Source: Nocardioides sp. Root140
Lineage (GTDB): Bacteria > Actinomycetota > Actinomycetes > Propionibacteriales > Nocardioidaceae
Length of the DNA stretch: 64,000 nucleotides
Direction: 5' to 3'
Assembly (NCBI RefSeq): GCF_001426745.1
Contig: NZ_LMFI01000016.1
Location: forward strand, 1 to 64,000
Shown here piece by piece: positions 42,093 to 49,536 of this stretch (within the stretch, counting starts at the first letter, position 1; every line of letters starts with the position of its first letter). Made by a program: the position numbers and the translations under genes. The notes under the pieces were generated by a model. The model did no database searches. It worked only from the letters and a program-made list of their open reading frames with translations, and was not told where the DNA came from.

Positions 42093-43337
42093 TCGACTGC
42101 GCGCCGAACCGAAGTCCCACATGCCCGCAGCGATCCGGCGGTACTGCAGCTCGTCGGAGCCCTCGGTGATCCGGTAGCGCCGGTGGTGGCGGTAGATGTG
42201 CTCGAACGGGTAGTGCCTGCTGTAGCCGACACCGCCGTGGATCTGCATCGCCCGGTCGGCCGCGTTGCAGGCGAGCTGGTTGCCACGGACGTTGACCATG
42301 GCGACCTTGTCGCTGACCGCGGTCTTGCCGTGCACGTCCATCTCCCAGGCAGTCTTCATGATCGTGTTGCGGACCAGTTCGGCCTCCGTCTGCAGCTCCA
42401 CGAGCTGCCACTGCACGCCCTGGTAGTCACGCATCTGCTGCCCGAAGAGCTTGCGCTCCTCGGTGTACTCGATCGACCTGTCGATGCAGAACTGCGCCGC
42501 CCCGAGCGAGCTGGCCGCCTGCCGGATCCGGTTCTCGTGGACGAAGAGCTGGGCACAGTCCAGGCCACGCCCCTCCTCGCCCAGCAGCGCCGCGCCCGGC
42601 ACGCGGACGCCGTTGAGGCGCACCTCGGCATGGTCGGTCGGCATGTTGAACGTCCACCAGTAGAACGGCACCTCGAAGCCTTCGGCGTTGGTCGGCACCA
42701 GGAAGGCGGAGATCCCCTCGGCCTTGCCGTCCTCCCCACTGGTGCGGGCGAACACGAGGTCGATCTCGGAGACGTCGACGACGCTGTTCCAGCGCTTCTC
42801 TCCCGTGATGATCCAGTCGTCGCCGTCCTTGACCGCCTTCGTCTCGAGCCAGGTGACGTCACTGCCGTGGTTGGGCTCGGTGAGCCCGAATGCCATCTCC
42901 ATGTCGCCGGAGACGAGGCGTTCGAGGTACTGCTCCTTCTGCTCGGGCGTGCCGTACTCGTGCAGCACCAGCGCGAGCGGCACGTTGGCCACCATCGACG
43001 CCTCGTGGCTGAGCTCGGCGTGCAGGCCCGGCCCGCGACGCGCGAGGTGCTCGCGGATCGTCGCCATCGCGACGTTCGAGCCGTCCTGGCCGCCGAGCTC
43101 CTTCGGCAGCGGGTAGCGATAGAAGCCGGCTTCGTCGGCCAGCTTCCGGGCCTCGCGCATGATCTCCCGCCAGCGCCGGGTCGGGATGCCGCCGCGCTCC
43201 AGGTCGGTGCGGGTGAACTCCCGGCGGTGGTCGAAGTGCTCCGGGTTGGCCTCCTCGATCGGCTTGATCTTGGTGTCGATGAATTCGTCGAGGTCGGCGA
43301 TGAAGGACGTGACGTCCTCGGGGATGGACCAGTCCAT
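42081..43337 (-). CDS. Acyl-CoA dehydrogenase
   Basis: The 418-residue flavoprotein has MAFGLTEPNHGSDVTWL, GEKRWNS, ERKLFGQQMRDYQ, QIHGGVGYSRHYPFEH and a tail ITEGSDELQYRRIAAGM, in which the Glu of ITEGSDE corresponds to the usual catalytic base. It has an extended N-terminus compared with the other dehydrogenases here. It diverges from the MaoC hydratase gene; a GACCGAC-N5-GTCGGTC repeat lies in the shared promoter. Oxidation by this enzyme and hydration by MaoC would be consecutive steps. Confidence 0.92.
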   Translation of the reverse strand: MDWSIPEDVTSFIADLDEFIDTKIKPIEEANPEHFDHRREFTRTDLERGGIPTRRWREIMREARKLADEAGFYRYPLPKELGGQDGSNVAMATIREHLARRGPGLHAELSHEASMVANVPLALVLHEYGTPEQKEQYLERLVSGDMEMAFGLTEPNHGSDVTWLETKAVKDGDDWIITGEKRWNSVVDVSEIDLVFARTSGEDGKAEGISAFLVPTNAEGFEVPFYWWTFNMPTDHAEVRLNGVRVPGAALLGEEGRGLDCAQLFVHENRIRQAASSLGAAQFCIDRSIEYTEERKLFGQQMRDYQGVQWQLVELQTEAELVRNTIMKTAWEMDVHGKTAVSDKVAMVNVRGNQLACNAADRAMQIHGGVGYSRHYPFEHIYRHHRRYRITEGSDELQYRRIAAGMWDFGSARSRSGS

Positions 43338-43365
43338 GGTGTTCCTCCAGCTCGTTGCGGTGATG

Positions 43366-43384
43366 GACCGACGGTAGGTCGGTC
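43366..43384. promoter_or_regulatory. Inverted repeat, probable operator of the divergent ACAD/MaoC promoter
   Basis: GACCGAC at 43366-43372 and GTCGGTC at 43378-43384 are perfect 7-bp arms with a 5-bp spacer (GGTAG). The shape suits a dimeric TetR regulator, and the TetR gene is next door at 41532, but its own promoter carries a different palindrome. Confidence 0.5.
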
Positions 43385-43486
43385 GCTCTCCGCAGGACCG
43401 TTCGTGCGAGCCGGGCGGTGTCGAGATCTCTACCGGTCGGCGTACGACGGGTCGCCGCGGTTCGCCTGCCGGGGTTCCATGGGGCC

Positions 43487-43951
43487 ATGAAGACAGAGAC
43501 GAAAGTGATGAACAGCGTCGACGAGCTCCGTGCCCTGGAGGGGCAGGTGCTCGGCACCACGGAGTGGTTCGAGGTCACGCGGGAGCGCATCCAGGGCTTC
43601 GCCGACGCCACCGAGGACTGGGAGCGGATCCACGTCGACCCCCAGCGGGGCGCCGAGTCACCGTTCGGCACGAACATCGCGCACGGGCTCTACACACTCT
43701 CGCTCGGGCCGAAGTTCCAGTACGAGATCTTCGAGATGAACGGCCACTCGCTGGCCCTCAACTACGGCTACGAGAAGGTCCGTTTCACCTCTCCGGTCAA
43801 GCTCGGGTCCCGAGTGCGGATGACCCAGGAGCTGCTCGCGGTGGAGCCTCTCGAGGGCGGGTCGAAGTTCCGCACGCTCCAGACGTTCGAGATCGAGGGG
43901 CAGGAGAAGCCGGTCTGCGTCGCCGAGTCCGTCTTCGCCTACTTCGACTGA
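43487..43951 (+). CDS. MaoC-family (R)-specific enoyl-CoA hydratase-like protein
   Basis: The 154-residue hot-dog-fold protein has the hydratase motif DWERIHVDP with the Asp and His dyad, followed by GTNIAHGLYTLSL, as in (R)-hydratases and NodN-like proteins. It would add water to a 2-enoyl-CoA. The ATG at 43487 has no good ribosome site; ATG 43508 is an alternative. It diverges from an acyl-CoA dehydrogenase gene and is followed 41 bp later by a quinone-oxidoreductase-type gene in the same direction. Confidence 0.88.
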   Translation: MKTETKVMNSVDELRALEGQVLGTTEWFEVTRERIQGFADATEDWERIHVDPQRGAESPFGTNIAHGLYTLSLGPKFQYEIFEMNGHSLALNYGYEKVRFTSPVKLGSRVRMTQELLAVEPLEGGSKFRTLQTFEIEGQEKPVCVAESVFAYFD

Positions 43952-43992
43952 CCTGATTCGCCACCAGATTCGCCAGACCCGAGGAGCAAGAG

Positions 43993-44973
43993 ATGCGCGC
44001 AGTAGTCGTCGAGACCCTGGACGGGCCCCAGTCCGCCGTGGTTCGTGAGGTCCCGGCACCCGAGGGCGCCCACCGGCGGGCCGACGGACGGCGGGTGCTG
44101 GTGGAGGTCCACGCGGTGGGCCTCTCCTTCATCGATCCGTTGCAGACCCGCGGGAAGTACCAGGCCGGCGTCGAGGCGCCGTACGTCTGCGGCTCGGAGC
44201 TGTCCGGGCTGGTGCTCGAGGCGCCCGAGGACTCGTGGGTGAAGCCCGGCGACCGGGTCGCCGGGATCGTGTGGCAGGGCGCGATGGCCGAGCAGGCGCT
44301 GGCGATCGACGACTTCCTGGTGCGACTGCCCGACGGGATGTCCTACGAGGAGGGCGCCGGCATCTACATGAACTACGCGACCGCCTGGTACGCCCTGGAT
44401 CGCGCCGGCGCGAAGGCCGGCGAGACCGTGCTGGTCACCGGCGCTGCCGGTGGCGTGGGCACCTGCGTCCTGGACCTGTGCCGGATCGCCGGCATCGACT
44501 CCGTCGGCCTGGTCTCCAGTGACACCAAGGCCGCGACCGCCAAGGCCGCCGGCGCCACGCACGTCGTCCGCACGGACGAGGGTTGGCTGGAGGAGGTCCG
44601 CGAGCTCACCGGCGGTGGCGTCCAGGTGTTCGTCGACATGGTCGGCGGCGACGGCTTCCTCGATGTCGTCCGGTCGCTGAGGATCGGCGGCCGCGGCGTG
44701 ATCGTCGGGTTCGCCGGCGGGTCGATCCCGTCGCTCAAGATGAACCGTCTGCTGCTGCGCAACCTGACCGTCACCGGCATCACGATGGACGTGATGGAGA
44801 CCGAGCACCCCGGCACCCTGGACCGCGTGCGCCTGGGCGTCCAGGAGCTGCTCGACGCCGGCCAGCTCACCCCCGAGATCGGCGCGAGCTATCCGATGGA
44901 GAAGGCGTCCGATGCCTTGGCCGCACTGGAGGACCGCACCGCCGTCGGCAAGGTCGTCGTCACCATCCCCTGA
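43993..44973 (+). CDS. Quinone-oxidoreductase-like MDR protein
   Basis: The 326-residue medium-chain reductase lacks zinc ligands. It has SELSGLVLEAPEDS, YMNYATAWYALDRAG, the NADP motif VTGAAGGVGTCVLD near 150 and a C-terminal GKVVVTIP. It is a paralogue of the protein encoded at 47178. Such proteins reduce quinones or enoyl groups with NADPH. GAGGAGCAAGAG precedes the ATG. It follows MaoC, so an enoyl-CoA or enone reductase role is plausible. A set of tandem and palindromic repeats begins 11 bp after its stop. Confidence 0.88.
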   Translation: MRAVVVETLDGPQSAVVREVPAPEGAHRRADGRRVLVEVHAVGLSFIDPLQTRGKYQAGVEAPYVCGSELSGLVLEAPEDSWVKPGDRVAGIVWQGAMAEQALAIDDFLVRLPDGMSYEEGAGIYMNYATAWYALDRAGAKAGETVLVTGAAGGVGTCVLDLCRIAGIDSVGLVSSDTKAATAKAAGATHVVRTDEGWLEEVRELTGGGVQVFVDMVGGDGFLDVVRSLRIGGRGVIVGFAGGSIPSLKMNRLLLRNLTVTGITMDVMETEHPGTLDRVRLGVQELLDAGQLTPEIGASYPMEKASDALAALEDRTAVGKVVVTIP

Positions 44974-44983
44974 CCCGGCACTC

Positions 44984-45086
44984 TCGGTGGTCGAGTAGCG
45001 AGCCGGTTCTTTCGGTGGTCGAGTAGCGAGCCGGTTCTTTCGGTGGTCGAGTAGCGAGCCGGTTCTTTCGGTGGTCGAGTAGCGAG
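44984..45086. repeat. 28-bp tandem repeat, 3.7 copies
   Basis: Three identical 28-base units (44984-45011, 45012-45039, 45040-45067) are followed by a 19-base partial unit. Each starts TCGGTGGTCGAGTAGCGAG and ends CCGGTTCTT. The unit contains the left arm of the palindromic element that follows, so it looks like slippage duplication of that arm. Confidence 0.9.
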
Positions 45087-45163
45087 CGCCAGCGAGCGTA
45101 TCGAGACCCAGCCAGCACGACGGTCTCGATACGCCGACTCGTTCCTCGCCGGCTACTCGACCA
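45072..45163. repeat. REP-like palindromic element (full copy)
   Basis: The outer arms TGGTCGAGTAGC (45072-45083) and GCTACTCGACCA (45152-45163) enclose inner arms GCGTATCGAGACC (45096-45108) and GGTCTCGATACGC (45122-45134), all perfect. It can form a nested hairpin or cruciform. Its right arm supplies the last codons and the TAG stop of the APH-kinase gene at 45153. Confidence 0.88.
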
Positions 45164-46241
45164 GCGAGGAACTGCGTCGGTTCCGTTGGTCGAGGACCCG
45201 ATGTCCGGCGTCCAGTACTTCGCCGAGGTGCCGGGCCGCCACCTCGAGCTTCGGGTCCGGGCTCTCCCGCTTGCGCTCGCGCTTCCAGATCACCGCGATC
45301 GTGGAGGCGGTCTTGTAGTGACAGACCCCCAGGAACCAGTCGAGCTCTGATGTCGCCGCCCTGACCTCCTCCTCGGAGGCGCCGAGCTCGCGTCGCGCGG
45401 CGGCGTACACGTCGATCAGCTCCTGCTGCGAGGGCATCTGCGAGCCCGCGGCCCGATCGGCCTGCGACCGGTGCTCGTGGAAGACCTGGGCGGGCTCGAC
45501 GTGCATGAGCAACCAGGCCAGGTCGGAGCGTGGGTCGCCGACGGACCAGATCTCCCAGTCGATGACGGCTTCGAGTCCGGAGTCGGTGAACAGCATGTTC
45601 GCCACCCGGTAGTCGCCGTGGAGAAGCCGCGGATCGATGCCCTCCGGCGTACGTTCGGCCAACCTGGCGTGGAGCTTCTCGTGGCCGGCACCGATGTCGG
45701 GGTCCACGGTCGCGAAGAGTCGCTGCCACCTGTCCAGCTCCTCAGTGACCGGCGAGACCGGCTCGTCACCCACACCCAGTGCCTGCGGCGAAACACTCTG
45801 CATCCGGGCCAGGGCGCGGGCCGCGACCCGCATCCTCTCCGCAGCCACCTCGGGCAAGGGCGGGGTGTCCGACACGTCGAGCATCGGCTCGTAGGAGTCG
45901 CCCGGCAGCAGCTCCATCGCGAACAACGGGGGTACGCCGGGCGGGTCGCCGCCGTCCTCGAAGAGCACGCCGGGCACGGGGAAGCCGGCCAGGCCGTCCA
46001 GCTGCTGCAGGACCCGCGCCTGACGCAGCACGTCACGGTTGCGAACCGGTGCCAAGTCGGGAGGTGCCACCTTGAGCACGATCGGTCGCACGCAGTTCTC
46101 GTCGAGGAGTTCGGAGGCGTAGGTCAGGCTCGAGACCCCGCCTTCGAGCTGACGAAGACCGCGCACGGTGGCCGTCGTCGACGTACGCCGGGCGGCGCGC
46201 GTCGCACGCTGGATGAGGTCATCGGGGTCGAGTTCTCGCAC
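45153..46241 (-). CDS. APH-type phosphotransferase of the ACAD10/11-like group
   Basis: The 362-residue kinase-like protein has catalytic loop HGDYRVAN, Mg-binding DW in AVIDWEIW, and RPIVLKVAPP with the ATP-anchoring Lys near 55. A FHEHRSQ and FLGVCHYKTAS tail is typical of the group fused to acyl-CoA dehydrogenase in ACAD10/11. It probably phosphorylates a hydroxyacyl-CoA. The GTG at 46241 was chosen with GTGAGGG upstream; longer in-frame starts would overlap the divergent SDR promoter. Its last residues and TAG stop lie inside a palindromic repeat, so the natural C-terminus may have been altered by repeat insertion. Confidence 0.83.
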   Translation of the reverse strand: MRELDPDDLIQRATRAARRTSTTATVRGLRQLEGGVSSLTYASELLDENCVRPIVLKVAPPDLAPVRNRDVLRQARVLQQLDGLAGFPVPGVLFEDGGDPPGVPPLFAMELLPGDSYEPMLDVSDTPPLPEVAAERMRVAARALARMQSVSPQALGVGDEPVSPVTEELDRWQRLFATVDPDIGAGHEKLHARLAERTPEGIDPRLLHGDYRVANMLFTDSGLEAVIDWEIWSVGDPRSDLAWLLMHVEPAQVFHEHRSQADRAAGSQMPSQQELIDVYAAARRELGASEEEVRAATSELDWFLGVCHYKTASTIAVIWKRERKRESPDPKLEVAARHLGEVLDAGHRVLDQRNRRSSSLVE

Positions 46242-46364
46242 ACCCTCACTGTGCGCAGCGCCAAGGCCTCCGGCAACAGGCACACCAGCTCCGGATGGAG
46301 GTGCCCACACCAGCCCGGCCCGCGGGCGTCGTGGCGGACGGCCGGATCGGCGTACAACGGGAGC

Positions 46365-47162
46365 ATGCTCCCCCAGACATCACAGGAAATCGCCGCGTCC
46401 ACCTGGTCGGACCGGTTCCGCCTCGACGGCAAGGTGGCCGTCGTCACCGGCGCCTCCAGCGGCCTCGGAGTAGCGATCGCCCAGGGCCTTGCCGCGGCCG
46501 GGGCCGACGTCGCCATCGGTGCACGACGGGTCGAGATGCTCGAGGAGACCCGCGCACTGGTGGAAGAACTGGGCCGGCGCTGTGTCGCGGTCGAGACCGA
46601 CGTGACCAAGGTCGACGACTGCAACCGCCTGGTCGAGGCCGCCGTCGAACAGCTCGGTGGCTGCGACGTGCTGGTCAACAACGCCGGCATCGGCGGGGAG
46701 TACCACGCCGCAACCGAGGACCCGCCGGACCACTTCCGCCATGTCGTCGACGTGAACCTGATGGGCTCCTACTGGATGGCGCAGGCGGCCGGGCGCGTGA
46801 TGCCCGCGGGCAGCGCCGTGGTGAACCTCTCCAGCGTGATGGCCGTGACCACCGCCAAGATGCCGGCCGCCGGCTACAGCGCGGCCAAGGCCGGCGTCCT
46901 CGGCATGACCCGGGACCTCGCTGCACAATGGGGAGAGAAGGGCATCCGGGTCAACGCGATCCTGCCCGGTGTCTTCCTCACCGAGGCGACGGCCGACTAC
47001 AGCCCCAACTACCAGGCCAAGATCATCAAGGCACGAGTCCCGGGCGGACGCCTGGGCGATCCTGTCGAGATCGCCAGTACGGCGGTCTTCCTGGCCAGCC
47101 CGGCGTCGTCGTACATCACCGGCGTCGGCGTGCCGGTGGACGGCGGCGTGCTGCTCTTCTGA
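46365..47162 (+). CDS. SDR-family oxidoreductase
   Basis: The 265-residue classical SDR has TGASSGLGVA, NNAGIGG, LSSVMAV with the Ser, YSAAK and VDGG. It has a 20-residue N-terminal extension before the NAD fold (SQEIAASTWSDRFRLDG). It probably oxidises a hydroxyacyl-CoA or a secondary alcohol. The ATG at 46365 follows GGGAG. It diverges from the APH-kinase gene, consistent with a joint pathway step, and converges with the MDR gene 15 bp beyond its stop. I could not assign a specific substrate. Confidence 0.86.
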   Translation: MLPQTSQEIAASTWSDRFRLDGKVAVVTGASSGLGVAIAQGLAAAGADVAIGARRVEMLEETRALVEELGRRCVAVETDVTKVDDCNRLVEAAVEQLGGCDVLVNNAGIGGEYHAATEDPPDHFRHVVDVNLMGSYWMAQAAGRVMPAGSAVVNLSSVMAVTTAKMPAAGYSAAKAGVLGMTRDLAAQWGEKGIRVNAILPGVFLTEATADYSPNYQAKIIKARVPGGRLGDPVEIASTAVFLASPASSYITGVGVPVDGGVLLF

Positions 47163-47177
47163 CCCGCAGAGACGCGT

Positions 47178-48161
47178 TCAGGGGAACTCGACGACGACCT
47201 TGCCGCGCGCCTCACGCCGGTCGAGGATGCCCAGCGCCTCAGCGGCCCGGTCGAAGGGCAGTCGGTCTCCGATGAACGGGCGCACCCTGCCGTCCTCGGC
47301 CGCTGCCTCGAGGCCGGCCACGAGCTCGGGCGCGTAGCCCGGGAAGCGCTTCTCCCACGGGTCGAGTGCGACGCCGAGGACGCTCAGGTTGCGCAGCAGC
47401 AGCCGGTTGACCTTCACCTCTGGGATGGACCCCTCGGCGAAACCCACCACCATCAGCCGACCGCCCACGTCCAGAGCCCGCAACGAGTCGACGAAGCGGT
47501 CACCGCCGACCGGGTCGACCACCACCGCCACACCGTGACCGGTCAGCTCGCGGACCCGGGCCGCCCATGGTTCCGTGCTGCGCAACACGTGGTCGGCCCC
47601 GCAGGCACGGGCGACCTCTTCCTTGGCATCGCTCGACACCACCGCAATCGACGGTTTCGCCTTGCCCCGCAGGAGATCGAGGGTCGCCGTACCGACACCG
47701 CCGGCGGCTCCGTGCACCAGCACGGACTCGCCTTCGGTGAAGCCGGCGCGATGCAGGGTGAACCACGCGGTGGCGTAGTTGAGGAAGAACGCGGCCCCCT
47801 CCGCCCAGTCCATGTGGGCGGGAAGGCGGACCGTGTAGCGCGGGATGCCGAGCACCCGCTCCGCCATCGCGCCCCACACACTGAGCCCGGCCACCCGGTC
47901 GCCCGGACGGAACCGTGAGGACTCCGGCGCCTCGAGGACGACGCCGGCGTACTCGCCGCCAGTGACGTAGGGCGTCTCGGTACCGTGCTGGTAGAGCCCC
48001 TTGCTCTGCAGGACGTCGGGGAAGTTGACGCCAGCGGCGCGTACGTCGACCAGCAGGCGCTCGCCCTCGGCCCACGGGTGTGCCCCGGTCGGCTCGGGTA
48101 CGTCGTCACGCAGCATGGCGGCGTCCGGTCCGGTGGTGGCGGGGATGACGACGCCGCGCAT
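47178..48161 (-). CDS. Quinone-oxidoreductase-like MDR protein
   Basis: The 327-residue NADPH-dependent reductase is without zinc ligands. It has GGEYAGVVLEAPESS, FFLNYATAWFTLHRAG, VHGAAGGVGTATLD and a closing GKVVVEFP. It is a paralogue of 43993-44973. The ATG at 48161 lies 40 bp downstream of the PucR-type regulator gene on the same strand, so PucR may be co-expressed with it. Reduction of an enoyl or quinoid intermediate is likely; the exact reaction is unknown. Confidence 0.87.
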   Translation of the reverse strand: MRGVVIPATTGPDAAMLRDDVPEPTGAHPWAEGERLLVDVRAAGVNFPDVLQSKGLYQHGTETPYVTGGEYAGVVLEAPESSRFRPGDRVAGLSVWGAMAERVLGIPRYTVRLPAHMDWAEGAAFFLNYATAWFTLHRAGFTEGESVLVHGAAGGVGTATLDLLRGKAKPSIAVVSSDAKEEVARACGADHVLRSTEPWAARVRELTGHGVAVVVDPVGGDRFVDSLRALDVGGRLMVVGFAEGSIPEVKVNRLLLRNLSVLGVALDPWEKRFPGYAPELVAGLEAAAEDGRVRPFIGDRLPFDRAAEALGILDRREARGKVVVEFP

Positions 48162-48201
48162 CAGCAGGCGGCTCCGGGGCGGGCGACCAGTGCTCGTCGC
48201 G

Positions 48202-49536
48202 TCATGCGGTGTTCTCCGTCTGTGTCTTCTTGAGGGCGGGAGCGTGCCGCTCCTCGAAGGGCGGGATCGCGGGGTGGCCCTCCAGTCGGAGGACCAGCAG
48301 CGCCGTCTGCGCGCTGAGCTGGTGGTTGGCATCGGCGGCGACCTCGAGGCCGGTGAGGTCGTGCACCTTCGCCAGGCGCAGCCGCACGGTGTTCTCGTGG
48401 ATGCCGAGACGGGCCGCGGACTCCCGGACGCTCCGCCCGGTGTCGAAGAAGCACTGGAGGGTGCGGAGCAGGTCGGCGGTGCCCGGGGCTCCGGTCAGGA
48501 GGGCTCCGAGCACGTCGTGCACGTAGCGCCGGACGGCGCCGACGTCGCTGTTGGCCACGAAGAGGCGGGCGGGCCCGAGGTCGTCGACGGCGATCACCCG
48601 CTCACCCGACGTGGCGAAGCGGTCGACGCAGAGGACGACCTCGCGGGTCTCCCGGTAGGCGCGCTGGAAGGCGCCGGCCCGGGTCACGCCGGAGAGTCCG
48701 ACGATCGCGTCGGGCTCGCCGAGCTCGGCCATCAGGAGCCGCATGACGCCCTTGACCTCGTGCACGAAGGCAACGTGCGCCGACGCCTCGGGCGCCTCGA
48801 TGAGCAGGATCGTGCCCTCGCGGCCACGGCTGGCGAGCACCTCGACGCCGAGTCGTGCCGCGACCCGGTCGGAGATCATCTCCTCGTCGCGCGGCTCCGT
48901 CCCGATCCCCTCGGCGATGTAGACCAGAACCCGGTCGGCGTCGGCCTGCACGCCGAGGTACTCCGCCGCGTCAGCGAGGTCGTCCTCGCGCGTCGAACCG
49001 CGCACCAGCTGCCGGGCCAGGGCCGAGCGGGCATTCCAGGAGGCGCGGGCGACCCGGCGCTGGACGACGTACTCGCTGGCGAGGTGGAAGGCAGCCCGCT
49101 TGGCGAGGAGCTGGTCGTTGTGCCCGAGCCGGCCGGACACCTCTGCCACGACGAGCCACGCGAAGAGGCAGCCGTCCCGTGCCACCGGCACCATCAGGTG
49201 GCGCCGGGCGATGCCACGGGCCGGCTCCGCGGACACCAACAGGGGCTCGGGCGAGGAGAGATCCGTCGGGCCGTTGCGGGCCAGGAGCAGGTCGAGCTCG
49301 GGCGGCCGGAAGTCGGAGCCGCGCACCCGCGCGGAGCGGGCGACCACACGGCGGCGAGTGTCCATCAGCCAGATGGGGTTGGCGGTGAGCTCCGCGACGG
49401 TGTGCACCAGCGCTGCGATGCCTCCACCGGCTGCCGCCACCGCACTGAGCTTGAGCTCGACCGCGTGTCGGCGCTGCAGCTCCTCGTGTCGGCGCAGCAG
49501 GTCCGAGGGCTCGGGCAGCTGGTGCGCGGCGGTCAT
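48202..49536 (-). CDS. PucR-family transcriptional regulator
   Basis: The 444-residue protein has a long N-terminal sensory region with GAF-like character (about 40-180; LFAWLVVAEVSG), a GGDEF-like fold remnant and the C-terminal PucR helix-turn-helix (FFDTGRSVRESAARLGIHENTVRLRLAKV). PucR-type proteins regulate purine, aromatic and lipid catabolism. The ATG overlaps the upstream ligase stop (ATGA), so the regulator is made with the ligase. It may control the ligase operon and the MDR gene that follows. Confidence 0.88.
   Translation of the reverse strand: MTAAHQLPEPSDLLRRHEELQRRHAVELKLSAVAAAGGGIAALVHTVAELTANPIWLMDTRRRVVARSARVRGSDFRPPELDLLLARNGPTDLSSPEPLLVSAEPARGIARRHLMVPVARDGCLFAWLVVAEVSGRLGHNDQLLAKRAAFHLASEYVVQRRVARASWNARSALARQLVRGSTREDDLADAAEYLGVQADADRVLVYIAEGIGTEPRDEEMISDRVAARLGVEVLASRGREGTILLIEAPEASAHVAFVHEVKGVMRLLMAELGEPDAIVGLSGVTRAGAFQRAYRETREVVLCVDRFATSGERVIAVDDLGPARLFVANSDVGAVRRYVHDVLGALLTGAPGTADLLRTLQCFFDTGRSVRESAARLGIHENTVRLRLAKVHDLTGLEVAADANHQLSAQTALLVLRLEGHPAIPPFEERHAPALKKTQTENTA

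Noticed and set aside
44984..45086. Tandem repeats considered as a CRISPR array
   Set aside because: The units are directly abutting with no unique spacers, there are no cas genes, and the unit is part of a REP palindrome.
43939..45729. Minus-strand open frame of nearly 600 codons spanning the MDR gene and the tandem repeats
   Set aside because: It is antisense to a well-supported MDR gene, and its middle is translated repeat. No domain is visible.
14609..46241. APH-fold proteins as aminoglycoside resistance genes
   Set aside because: All three are embedded in catabolic operons and carry the motifs of acyl-CoA-associated kinases; no resistance context is present.
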